Made by a program: the position numbers and the translations under genes. From positions 1,399,695 through 1,463,694 of the forward strand of contig NW_011887298.1 in assembly GCF_000151315.2 (NCBI RefSeq): DNA of 64,000 bases, read 5' to 3'. Source of the DNA: Capsaspora owczarzaki ATCC 30864 (taxonomy: Eukaryota > Opisthokonta > Filasterea). Each line of letters starts with the position of its first letter. The first letter of the stretch is position 1. This document shows positions 1 to 14,466 of the stretch, piece after piece. The notes beneath the pieces are model-generated. The model ran no database searches. It was not told the origin of the DNA and saw only the letters and a program-made list of their open reading frames with translations.

Positions 1-2848
1 TTGCCTGGCGCAATCAGCCCTCTTCCCCCCCCCCCAGCCCTCTCCTAACAAAGAGCACTATCGCTCAATGCTTTCAAAGGGAGAGTGGCTCTACTCTCTG
101 GCGTTGGACGTGCGGTCGTCGTGAAGTCTCTCACCTTGCTTTTGACTTGACCATGCTTGCTCGCTTGCTCTTTAGGTCGATTGGTGCCTTGAAGTGACTC
201 TGCCGGCTGCCCCTAGCATTCGCAGATATCAGATCCAGAGTGTAAGAAACAAAAGCAAGCAGACAGACACTTGGCGAACGAGAAGCAACCAATGGAGCGG
301 CATTGGGAGGTGAAAAAAAAAACGAAAGATCGCAAAAAAAAAAAAAAAAAAAAAAAAAGATCGCAACCGAAAACCATTCAGACATAGAAGCAAAGGAAGG
401 AAGGAAGGAAGGAAGGGCAAGTAAGGGACAATGGAAGAGGAGGGGTGTGCGCCGGCTGACTAGGGCTGCAGCTGGGGTTTTAGACAACCGCTGCCCACTC
501 TCACAGCCAAATGCGCGAAAAAGGTCGGCAGCGCGGGGAGGTCTCATAGGGCGCGACTCGCATCCGCATCCGCCCAGCGACTCGAGCAACTGTGAGGTAT
601 GCGGCACAAAACGTGCAGCATCAGTTGCCAGAGCATAGGTTGCTGGGGGACGTGTAGCGCGGCGGAGTCGGCAGCCCAAGAGGCCAAAAGGTGCGCTGAT
701 TGGGGTTTGCTCTGCATCGACAGACGTAACGAGAAGCTTGTATGGAAAGACGAGCAAAAACGAATCGCGTGGAGCCAGCAACTTGCAAACAAGCGCATGG
801 ACAGAACACTTCGCATGCCGTTTTTTGTGACGAGCGCCTCTGACTTGGCTGTGGCATCAAAAGGAAGGGGGAGAGGGAGAGGGCAAGAGGGAAATATTGG
901 GCGAAACTTACAAAACAAAAAGACTGAGCAACTTGAAACTCCCAAAATCCAGCCTGAATGAATGAGATCTAGTGTATTTGTATCAATTCTCAGTAGAAAA
1001 TAGTGCTGCAATCTACATGGTTACAAGTCTAGAATTGGAATTTGGAACTTTGGCGGCAATTGTGGGCCGCTTCAAAAAAAACTTTAATCTTCCAAAAGTG
1101 CTGTCAAGGTACTGTATTCAGCCGCCTCTAGAGACCAGTTCGAATCGCGTGCGGTGCGCCGGTCTCTCGATAAACAATGGAAAAAGTGATTTCTCAGCCA
1201 TTCATGTAATTTTTGTGGCAATCAGAGACTGGATTCAGCTGTTGCAGGTATTTTCAAAATGGCCGTCGAGTCGCGCGGACGTATGCTGCGACCCGTGTAA
1301 TGCTCGAGCTTCGTTCTTTCGGAAATGAATGTATGAAATGTAATACGCGTTTTGCGCTTAATCAATATATTGGTGATTGAATTTTGGCGCATGTTTGCTA
1401 TGTTTGGCAGAGTGATGCCTTCTTGAAATAATTACAGTCGCGTGCGGTGGACGGTTAGTCAATCGGCAATGAAAATTTTCATTTGTTTCGACTGGTTTCG
1501 GTCTCGCTGGAGCTGCCATACTCTGTCTGGATATTGCCCTTGCTATGCACATCACATGAGCTAGTCGATCGACTCGAAGGCACGTTTGTAGCTGTCGTTG
1601 GAGGACGAAAACCAGCGAGTGACAACGGTTTCCCGGAACAAAACCCCGAATCGTTCAAGTTGTGCTCTCCATTTTGTTTTCGATATGGGTGAGCGAGACA
1701 TGCTTTCAAGAAGAAATGAACGCGCTGCAAAAGTTGAGCTTTGAATGGATGAACGAGAGAGGTTTGTGAGTTTCAGAGAGCTAGAGATGCGACAGAAGCT
1801 CAATCATGCAACTACAATACCCCACTCTCGTATGGGACAGTGAAAAAGCTTTAACTTGAAAGTTTGGTTTAGAAGCTCAAAAACACCACAACGGGGATGG
1901 AGCAGGATCAGGCTCGATCTTTCGCCACGATTCCCGGTTTTGTTTGACTCTGATTTTTGCCTGTTTTGTCTGCTTTCGCATGATTGTCTGTTCTAGTCAA
2001 ACAGATGACTCGTCAGGATGACCAAATCACAAACACATTTGCTGATCGATCGACCGCTGATCCAGATCACTCTGTTTCTGTTTTTGTTTGTTGTTTGTCG
2101 ACCTGTTTTTGTTACAATCCCCCCTTCTCGCTTCCTCAGTCAATCATCCCCAAGCCCCAACCAACAATCCCCTCTTTTTCTCAATGTTCTCGGTTTTGAT
2201 TGAAGCGATCTCTGCCGCGTTGCGAAAGTCGGCCAACGAGCGGGTCACCGAGTCGAAGTGGGAGGTGTCTGGTGAGTCTGCGTGTGATTGACTCACCAGC
2301 ACATTCTTTTTGCGGTCCTGCACTCTTTTTCGATGTCTCTCGCTCTCTGAGAATATCTGTTGCCACAAGACAATCAATTCAAAGCAAAAGAAAGGTCAGG
2401 GAGCCGGGGGGGGGGGTGCAGCGGGGCTCTGCGGCTGGTATTGAAATGTTCGCTATTGAACCAAAACAAGCAAGCCAAAAACACCGAAACAACAAAAACA
2501 AAAAAAAAACACAACTTTTGCAGTTCTGATGCGGTCGTCTCTTTCCGCCGCTCTATTGGAAGCGCACTTTATCAACAGAGACAGCATGGGACTGATCATG
2601 GAGAGCGTGTGCGGGGGGGGGGGGAAAAGAGGAGAGAGAAGGCAGGGCAGACGAAATTGCTGAGCTCGTGTAACCCGTCGTGGGAATGATCTGCCATTCG
2701 CTCCAGCTTGGGGACAATGCTCAATGTCAAACCACCCAGACAGACACAACGTGCTTTCCAGCATAGTGACATTGCACGCGAGCCAGGGGTGAAAGCGATG
2801 CAAGCTGACTTTGTACTGTAAATGTCTCTCTGACGCAGATCCTCAAAG
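1..2848. other. No supportable gene; low-complexity intergenic sequence
   Basis: No reading frame here looks like a conserved protein on either strand; the open frames are short, compositionally odd, and contain no recognisable domain. The stretch holds a GGAAG run near 395-420, an A-run near 336-358, C- and G-runs near 23-36, 2406-2416 and 2615-2625, and an AT-rich segment at about 960-1470. A 7-bp inverted repeat (AGAGACC/GGTCTCT) lies near 1130-1170. The right end presumably contains the promoter and 5' UTR of the LRR receptor starting at 2849. It may also hold UTRs or short exons of a gene off the left edge that I cannot recognise. Confidence 0.5.
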
Positions 2849-5232
2849 ATGGCAACCAAAGGTGTCGCTGTTGGGCTGCTGCTTTTGCTGCTTTGCGTGA
2901 TTTATCACGCCCAGTTCGCACAAGCAGCCAATGCATGTGGCACTGGCGGCGTGTGCGCTTGCAGTTTAACGAGTGTCGATTGCCGTGGCTCATCTCTGTC
3001 GGCCATTCCAACCGATTTCCCAGCCGCCACAACGAGCTTGTAAGCGGTTGTCATTGACCTTTTGAATTGAAGCATTCATCCTGACTGGCATATGGTCGAT
3101 AGGCATTTGGAGGAGAATCAAATCACCAGCATTTCCGCAAACGCATTCACAGGCTTAACCGCGCTGACTGAACTGTAAGCACCACGCACAGACAGGAAGA
3201 ATCCGGCACATCCATCTTACTCATTTGCGACACTGCTGTTCGAAGGGTGCTATATGGCAACCAGATCACTAGCATTCCCGCCACTGCTTTTGCAAGCTTG
3301 ACTGCGCTGTTGGAATTGTAAGCAAACAAAGGTCATGAAAAATCAAACATAGACGACTGACCCGTTTGCGACTCTATCTGCAGGGATCTATCCAGCAACC
3401 AAATCTCTCGCATTGATTCCACTGAATTCACTGGCCTGGCTGCGCTAGGTGAACTGTAAGTACCAAGCAAAGACAGGAAGAATCATCACAACCACACTGC
3501 TCACTCGTTTGCGACTTTGTCTGCAGAGATTTGTCCAACAACCAGATCACCAGCATTTCGGCAAGCGCATTCACAAGCCTGACTGCGCTGTATTACTTGT
3601 AAGCAAGCGCAGCCATGACGAATCCAACACAAACGACTCACTCGTTGGCGACTGTCTGTCTGTCTGTAGACATTTGTCCAACAACCAGATCACCAACATG
3701 TCTGCAAATGCATTCACAGGTCTGATTTCGCTGAATTTCTTGTAAGCAAAGCAAAGTCAAGAAGAATCACACTCAATCGGCTCACTCGCTGGCGACTCTG
3801 TCTGTAGATATTTGTCCAACAACCAGATCACCAGCATATCTGCAAATGCATTCACAGGTCTGATTTCGCTGACTACCTTGTAAGCAAGAAAAGCCATGAC
3901 GAATCTAACGCAAACGGCTCACTCGTTGGCGACTCTATCTGCAGACAACTACACAGCAACCAGATCACTGGCTTTTCCGCAACCGCATTTACAAGCCTCA
4001 CTGGTTTGACCAGTTTGTAAGCAGGAACTCTCGCTGCACGTTCTTGAATCCCTTCTCACCTCAAGATACACGTAGGACTTTGAACGATAATCCTATCACG
4101 ACTTTACCGCCTGGTCTGTTCAAGGGCTTGCCAAATGGCTTGGCGTTGTCGTTCTCTTACCCATATCTGGCCCCCAACAACTTTACCTTTGGTGGAAACT
4201 CTGTCGCTCCGCCCAGCACCTACGGCAGTGCATCGGAACCACACAGTAAGAGTTCAACGCGACTGGTATGCAATCCCCACGTGATCGTTCACTGACATTT
4301 GCGATGTAGAGTGTGATACAGTCTGTGCCACCTGCTATGCCGCTGGGTCCAGTGCGTGTTGCAAGATCAATTGTTCGACCTGCGCTTCATCTACTGTGTG
4401 CACGCAGTGCTATGAAGGTTATGGCATCATGAGTGGATCCTGCGTTCCGCTCGCTTCCATCGCCTCCGTCGCCTCAGTGGCGTCAACGCAATCTGCCTCG
4501 ATAGCGTCTCTTGTTTCTGCGACCTCGGCGCTCTCGGCATCCGTTGCTTCACTCGCTACTGCATCTTCAGCTTCAATTGCATCACAAGTGTCCGCATCTG
4601 TCGCTTCTGATGTTTCCGCTACCTCGGCCCTCTCGGCTTCCGTTGCGTCCATCGCTACTGCATCCTCAGCTGCAATCGCCTCACAGGCGACTGCATCAGC
4701 TGCCAGCGCTTCATCTGCATGGCAGACATCAGCCGCATCTGCTGCATCCAACGCTCCAAACAAGTCAAGTGATGCATCAGCTGGGCCTATTATTGGCGGC
4801 GTGATTGGTGGCGTGGGGGCGTTGCTCTTGTTGGCTGTGCTGTTGGTGGCTCTTCGCCGTCGTAAAGGACGCAAGGCAACATCTGGCACCGATCGGTCTC
4901 GCCAGTCCGTGGGTCACGTCGGCGTGGTCAATCTTACCTACAATGCTTTGCTCGCGAACGGAGGCGGCGGCGACCACGCCTTGTACGCGCAAGTTGGTTC
5001 AAAGCCCCAGGCTCCTGCGGGTTTGCCCGAACTGGTGTATGCCGAAGCATCTGTGTCTGCACCCAGTGCAACAAAAGCCACGACCAGCGGTGTCGAGTAC
5101 GCCAATCCTTCGCTGCCCAGCCCCTCGTCCGTTGGTGTGCCGCCTGCGTCCTCACCAACCGCTTACGCGGCGATCGCTGTTGTACCTTCGACGCAGGATG
5201 GGACTGTCGACTATGCGACGATCGCAAAATAA
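2849..5232 (+). CDS. Leucine-rich-repeat transmembrane receptor with tyrosine-motif tail
   Basis: Predicted type I surface receptor of 595 residues. Exons: 2849-3039, 3103-3174, 3246-3317, 3384-3455, 3527-3598, 3670-3741, 3808-3879, 3945-4016, 4076-4245, 4310-5232. The start is chosen because it gives a clean signal peptide (residues 1-27, LLLLLLC core, A-Q-A before ANACG). An N-terminal Cys cap follows. Seven internal exons are each exactly 72 nt and encode one 24-residue LRR of the form LxLSxNQITSIxANAFTGL. A Cys-rich segment (CDTVCATCYAAG...) caps the repeats, then a Ser/Ala/Val stalk, one membrane segment near residues 449-471 followed by RRRKGRK, and a cytoplasmic tail. The tail has YNAL, YAQV, YAEA, YANP, YAAI and YATI, the first and last in ITIM-like context (LTYNAL, VDYATI). 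Ligand unknown; SH2 recruitment is inferred. Domain calls are secure, function is not. Confidence 0.88.
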
Positions 5233-5408
5233 CAAACGTGCGTTGTTGGTTTTTGTGCTGTTCGCACGTACGCCGTCGAGATTTCGACTGTTGTTCGACC
5301 ACAGTACAGTACAGTCGTTGAAAAGAATGGAAGCACGTTTTGAATACACACAAAAAGTCCATCTTTCAAAACCATTTATTAACATGACAACAACTGCTGG
5401 CCAACGTG

Positions 5409-6151
5409 TTAAGAAATAACACAGGCCTGTTTGCCGTTCTTGTTCTTACTCTTCGAGTACCGCTCCAGAGAGAGGCTAAACTGCGCAGCAAAGAGGCGGA
5501 AGCACCGACGCCACACGACGTCCACCTCGGTCGTATACTTTTCTTGGAGGACTTCCTTCAAGACAGCACAGAGTGAAGTACCAAACGCATCAATCATCTG
5601 TGGCGTAACACCCATGTGTGCGTGCGATTGCGCGAGTGGCTTGAGCTCTTTGCGCAACGAGCGTGGGTTTTCGAGACAGTCGAGGATCTTGGTAACGGCA
5701 GACCAGATAATCACCTTGCGCATGCGTGCGTCGGCTGTTTCGTAAATGTGCGATGCTTGTGGGTCGTTGACTTGCAACCTGGTGAAAAATCCGTTCAGCA
5801 CGCGCTCTCCGCTGTCGGCATCCGTAGCTTCCTTCCACGTCGCCATCATGACAGCGTGGTGCTCAAGGTACCGGCTGACCATCCAGGATGGAATGTCGTT
5901 GGCGTCGAGGGTGATGTGGCTCATGTGCTGACTCAAAATGTTGCTCACACCGCCGTACGTGTCCACCCAGACTCGCTCGATTTGCTGGTTCCATGCGCTG
6001 CCGATTCGAACTCTGATTGTGTACAGAAGCGAGAATCCAAACGCTTCAAACATGTCTGGCGTTACGCCAAGTCCCACATGCATGTGTGCCAGTCGTTTCA
6101 CCTGTCAAAAATCAAGTGCACGGTTGAGCAAACCAGCAGCAGCAGCATTAG

Positions 6152-6193
<42 letters not shown>

Positions 6194-6756
6194 TAACAAC
6201 AACACTTCTTTCACTCGTCCTTTACCTGGCTTTGCAGCTTTTTGGGATGCACGACAAACTCGAGCATGCCGGTGAGAATCGAGCTGAGCGATTTGCCTTG
6301 GCGGACCATGTCGTGACCAAAAACGAGCCGCGTCTCGGGACACACCTCGAACAGCTTGGCAAAGAGAATGTTAACAAAGGTGGCCACGGGCGTCACGTCG
6401 TGATCGTCGTGCTTTTGAATCGCAAGAGCCCAGCTTGACTGGATGGCGTCGCGCGTTTCGTGCCGCAACAAGTCCAGCATTTGCGATGACAGCATGGGTC
6501 CGAGATCCGAAATGCCCGACATGGAGCTTGTGGTCGACCGCGAGGATAGTGCAGAATGTGCAGAGAGCGCTGAGCTCTGGGATGTGCTCGACGAGACGGA
6601 CGAGATGGAGCCCGATCGGCTCCGGTTGGGCGTGGGCGGGGCGCTCATCCCAGTCACCGGACAGACGGCCATGTTGCCTCTGGACATGCCGTGGTGCATG
6701 ACGGGACATCCCGAAACTGCTGGAGTTGCCGCGGATGGCGTGTGTGTGCCTGACAT
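5409..6756 (-). CDS. Tandem two-domain globin with N-terminal Cys-Pro motifs
   Basis: Two exons, 6226-6756 and 5409-6101 (407 residues), joined in frame. Residues 1-90 are Ser/Thr/Pro-rich and include two Cys-Pro-Val motifs (C17 in GCPVMHH, C32 in VCPVTG) resembling heme-regulatory CP motifs. Two globin folds follow, about residues 95-235 and 245-385. The first keeps a proximal-helix pattern LAHMHVGLGV (His185) and Gln153 at the likely distal E7 site (VRQGKSL). The second has LAQSHAHMGV with His337 as the likely proximal ligand; its distal residue is unclear. No reductase, signal peptide or membrane segment is seen. A role as an intracellular heme or gas sensor, or NO dioxygenase partner, is inference. 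The intron splits globin 1 just before the proximal helix and holds an ATC microsatellite. Family assignment is good; biochemical role is unknown. Confidence 0.8.
6152..6192. repeat. (ATC)n microsatellite in the globin intron
   Basis: About 13 tandem ATC/CAT triplets inside the single intron (6102-6225) of the tandem-globin gene. It follows a short AGC run. Its position within an intron means length changes would not alter the protein. Confidence 0.9.
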
Positions 6757-7738
6757 TTTTGTACAAAGAATTGCAGAAGAGGGAAGAGGCCGGACAGTTC
6801 AGATTTCCGAGTTTTGGTGTGTGGATGAAACCTCAGGGCAAAAGAAGGGAACGGCGCGGTGGAAGATTCCGGGATGGGAAGAAGAAGACTGGGCTTTGCA
6901 TTTGGCACTTGTGCGAGGGTTTAAATAGGGGCGGAAAGAGCGGAGCAAAGTGCGAGACGGCGCAAGTGCGAGAATACTGCGGTTTGGGGAAAAAAAAAAC
7001 CCAAAACAACAACAAACAAAACAATCATCATCATCAAACAAATAATGTGGTTGAAACCAAGCTTACACGTGTGCGCGCAACCACACACAAACACATACAA
7101 ACACATCATACACTCGCATAGAGCATGCCCACCGCAGCAAACCGAGGCGGAAGTGCGAAATTTCGTACTTTTTGGTTGAAAGCCACTCGGCCGAGGGTGC
7201 TGGCATCTGAGACAAAGACTTGACGAGTGGCGACATTCACAGCACGCGTGATCATGATGCTCATTTCAGAAATTCGCCGAGGAGGATTGGGCGGGGTGCG
7301 GATGCCGTCGCTTGCCAGTTTGGAAGTGGGCATTTTGGGGTTTTGTGTTTTTTGTACCCGCTCCCCTCCGCGTGGATGTGTGCAGCCTTTTCCAACCATG
7401 CCTATACAGGTGCAGAAATCGCAAAAAAAGTGCGAGACTTCAGCTCGCTTGGACTGGAGGAGGAAAAACAAAAAACCGCACCCAAAAACCAGAGATCTGT
7501 TCAGCTGTCTGTGTGATGTCAGCATGAGTGTAGATCTATGGAAGTCGTGTTTGCGTGCGTACGTGTGTGTGTTGGATACGTTCAAAATCGCCAATGACAG
7601 CAACTTTGGATTTCCAATGTCGTGTGAGCAAAACTGCGTGTCCAAATCTGAGCACTTTGCCCCGATTCTGCTTCTGCTTGTATTGTCAGTCTGCTGGACA
7701 ACGTATTGCATGCAACAAAGCCACGGCATCTCTGAGTT
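6757..7738. other. Spacer: globin promoter side and LRR-TK 3' flank
   Basis: The left part lies upstream of the globin start and should contain its promoter and 5' UTR. The right part follows the stop of the LRR-tyrosine kinase on the minus strand and should contain its 3' UTR. Several minus-strand frames are open around 7106-7400, but they show no recognisable domain and no good splice partners, so I do not call a gene. Confidence 0.45.
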
Positions 7739-11602
<3,864 letters not shown>

Positions 11603-12260
11603 CTAGCAAGCAAGTTCAGCCCAGCAATTCAATACAATGCGGCTCAGCAGCAACCTTTACAACAACATATAACATATCCGACACTGTAGATCAAAAGTTT
11701 AAGGGCATTGGATTTGTGTCGGGGATAACCGAGCACGAACACACGCACGCATCGCGGGCGCACACGAGCAATCCCGAGCACTGATGAAAGTGAATAAAGG
11801 GAGGTTGAGCTGGAACATGGTGGTTGAGTGAGTGTGGTTGAGAGTTGGAGGATTTGATGACCAAGGGTGAGAACAATGACCGCGTCCGACCAGCAGCAGC
11901 ACCACCACCACCACCACCAGCATCAGCATCAGTCATTGTAAGGCAGGCCACAAGCAACAACAGGATATTGGAGAATTCGAAGTGGGGTGGGGGTGAGGGG
12001 AAAGCACAAATGCGCTGTGATTCGCAGCTGTTGTTACCCCATTCTGAGCAGCGAGATCAAAAACAAAAAAAGAGTGACGATTGAGCAAAATAGATTAAGT
12101 AAAGGCATTGCTTCAATATGCGATCAGTGCTGTCTCGCACCATGGCTAGCGAGCTGCTGTATTGAAGTGAAGTGAGTAGAATCACCCCATTTGTTTCTTC
12201 ATACTGTTTCTTCACCCCTCCACTCTGTTCCTATTGAGATCTACAGTATATTTCTTTGTT

Positions 12261-12295
<35 letters not shown>

Positions 12296-12521
12296 AAAAG
12301 AGCTCCACTCTTCTTTCTTTTGCCCTCCTTCCCCACTTTTGCTCCTATGGATCCGTAAGCCAGCAACTCCCTCCCACCCTTCCCAAAGCACTCTTCCCCT
12401 CAACCATCCTTCATTCCTTCCAACTTTTTCAACGTTGCTTCTTCATAGGATTTGAATTTCTTGTCCCAGCTCACGCCTTTGCTTGCTTTGACTTGACTTT
12501 GGGTTTAGGTTTGCGTTGCTG
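11603..12521. other. Divergent spacer between LRR-TK and the Rabex-5-like gene
   Basis: Should contain the missing first exon or 5' UTR and promoter of the LRR-TK gene on the minus strand. A minus-strand ATG near 11936 opens a Gly/Ala-rich frame, but I could not join it convincingly. The right half (about 12180-12521) is pyrimidine-rich, has a CT microsatellite at 12262-12291, and ends in TTTAG just before the Rabex-5-like start, which may be the acceptor of a 5' UTR intron. Confidence 0.45.
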
Positions 12522-14290
12522 ATGCAGAGCGGTCCAGCCAAAGCAGCGACCGTCGCAGACCTCTTCGATCCCATCGCCCAGGCGACTGCTGCTGCCACTT
12601 CAAGCAATGCTTCTGCCCCTGCTGCTGCGGCTGCGGCCCCTGCTGCGACGGCGGGCTCAGGAACCACATCCGCCAAGCTCACGAGCAACCCGATTGCCGC
12701 TCCGACCGCGCTGGCATCGCCCGCCCCGAGCGCAGCAGCTGCCGCTGCACCTGCAGGGGTGTCTGTGAGTGGAGCTGCCACTCCGGTCGCGGCGGTCGCG
12801 GCAGACGCAGGGAACAGCGACGCCTACTCGCCATTCACCGGCTCGTCCTTCAACTTCCCGGACTTTTTGGAGAAGATGAAGCAGCCGTCGTCGTACGAGC
12901 TCGTCAAGTCGATCAAAGTGTTCATCACGAGCTTCCTTGAGCGCCCGTACAATGCCGACGAGCAGACCGAGATGGTCCAGCTGTTCATGCAGAATACCGC
13001 TCGCAAGCTCGTCGTTCACCCGCTCTGGAAGGGTGCCAGTCCCGAAGCGCTCGACAATGCCATTGGTAATAAAGGGAAATTAAGGGGAAAAAGGGGGAGG
13101 GGGCGGTTGTGTTGTTGTTGCTTTACCGTGTCGATTGATGTTGTATGCAAGAGTTTCGAGCTTGTTTGGTCGATAACTTATTTTACTTTTTTGTTTTTGG
13201 TTCCTTCGTTGCTTCCGGTGATGATCCTTCTTCTTCCGCAACAGAGGGCCTTGAAAAGTACCTCATGCACAAGCTGTACGCAGCGGCGTTCAGCAACCCG
13301 ACGTCGTCCGACGTCTACTTGGACGAGTGCCTGGACATTCGCATTCGCCGACTGAGCTTTCTCACGCCGGCGCACTTGGACATCAAGCCGGGCCGGATAA
13401 CAGATGCCAACCTTGGGCCCATGATGGCTGAATTGCAACGCATGAACTCGTACAAGGCCCCGCGCGACAAGCTCATTTGCATCCTCAACTGCTGCAAGAC
13501 CATTTACAACGTCCTGCAGAACGCCGAGGGCGCTGCTGCTGGCGCCGACGAGTTCCTTCCCATTCTCATCTATGTCGTGTTGAGGGCCAACCCGGTCAAA
13601 CTGCACTCTGATCTCCAGTACATTCAGCGATTCCGCCATCCCGACAAACTCACCTCGGAGCCCATGTACTACTTTACCAACCTCGTGAGCGCGGTTGCGT
13701 TTATTCAGCAGGTGACGTCTGCGCAGCTTTCAATCGATCCGGCCGTCTTTGATGCCGAAATGGCCAAGACGGCGCATCTTGAGCCAAAGTCGCTGCCCCC
13801 AAAGCCCCGCGCTGCACCCACACCAGCACCAGCAGCCGCAGCTCCCGCTCCTTCTACCAACACTCTTTCCTCGAGCACGAGCGTTCTTCCGCTACAATCC
13901 CAGCTGCAGCCGTCCGCCTCCGCGCCCGCCATGACCGCCATGCAGCAACAAAAGCGACCTGCTGCAGCAGCAGCTTCAACGACCGCGGCGTCGGCGTCGT
14001 CGTCCAGACCGAGCTCGCAGGCGGGCGCGTCATCATCCTTTGCATCAGCAGGCCCCGCTGATGGTCTCCAAAACGCACCCTCTGTGGACATTGACATGTT
14101 CCTTTCGGCAGATTGCAAAGGCCCGCCCAACAAAAAGTTCCTCGTGACCAAGTTCGATGCGCTCACCATCGCCGATCTGGTCGGCTTGTACAACGACTAT
14201 CGCCGCCTGGCGCGACAAAACCAAGAGCTTGCCCAGACTCTGTACCTGAACCTTGGCGTGCAACCTCCGACGCGCGAGCAGCCGCAGTAG
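12522..14290 (+). CDS. RABGEF1: VPS9-domain Rab5 GEF, Rabex-5 (RABGEF1)-like
   Basis: Two exons, 12522-13065 and 13245-14290, 529 residues. An Ala-rich N-terminus is followed by a helical bundle (FPDFLEKMKQPSSYELVKSI) and the VPS9 domain. The domain carries the landmarks DEFLPILIYVVLRANP, the Rab-binding Asp/Tyr region, and EPMYYFTNLVSAVAFIQQV. VPS9 proteins load GTP onto Rab5-class GTPases on early endosomes; that substrate is family knowledge, not visible here. The A20-type zinc finger of animal Rabex-5 is absent. The C-terminal third is Pro/Ala/Ser-rich, ending in a conserved-looking helical patch (FDALTIADLVGLYNDYRRL). The start follows an acceptor-like TTTAG, so an upstream noncoding exon is possible. 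Confidence 0.85.
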
Positions 14291-14466
14291 TGAATTGTTT
14301 TGTGTTTGGTGTTTTTGCAGTTTTTTTTTGGTCAGTGTTTGCGGATGTTTTGGATATTTTTTCTTGTTCTCTTTGCTCTATTTTGCTCTATTTTGCGTTA
14401 ATTTGCTCAAATGAACACACACAATTTAATGGTAGTCCCTCGGATGTTCATTCGTTCGGTTGTCAG

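Noticed and set aside
1125-1175. tRNA-like B-box (AGTTCGAATC) and a 7-bp inverted repeat
   Set aside because: No matching A-box or acceptor stem upstream at the right distance, and no cloverleaf can be drawn. Probably chance.
7106-7400. Minus-strand frame ending GRVAFNQKVRNFALPPRF
   Set aside because: Open and somewhat protein-like, but without domain, start context or splice partners; more likely 3' UTR of the LRR-TK gene.
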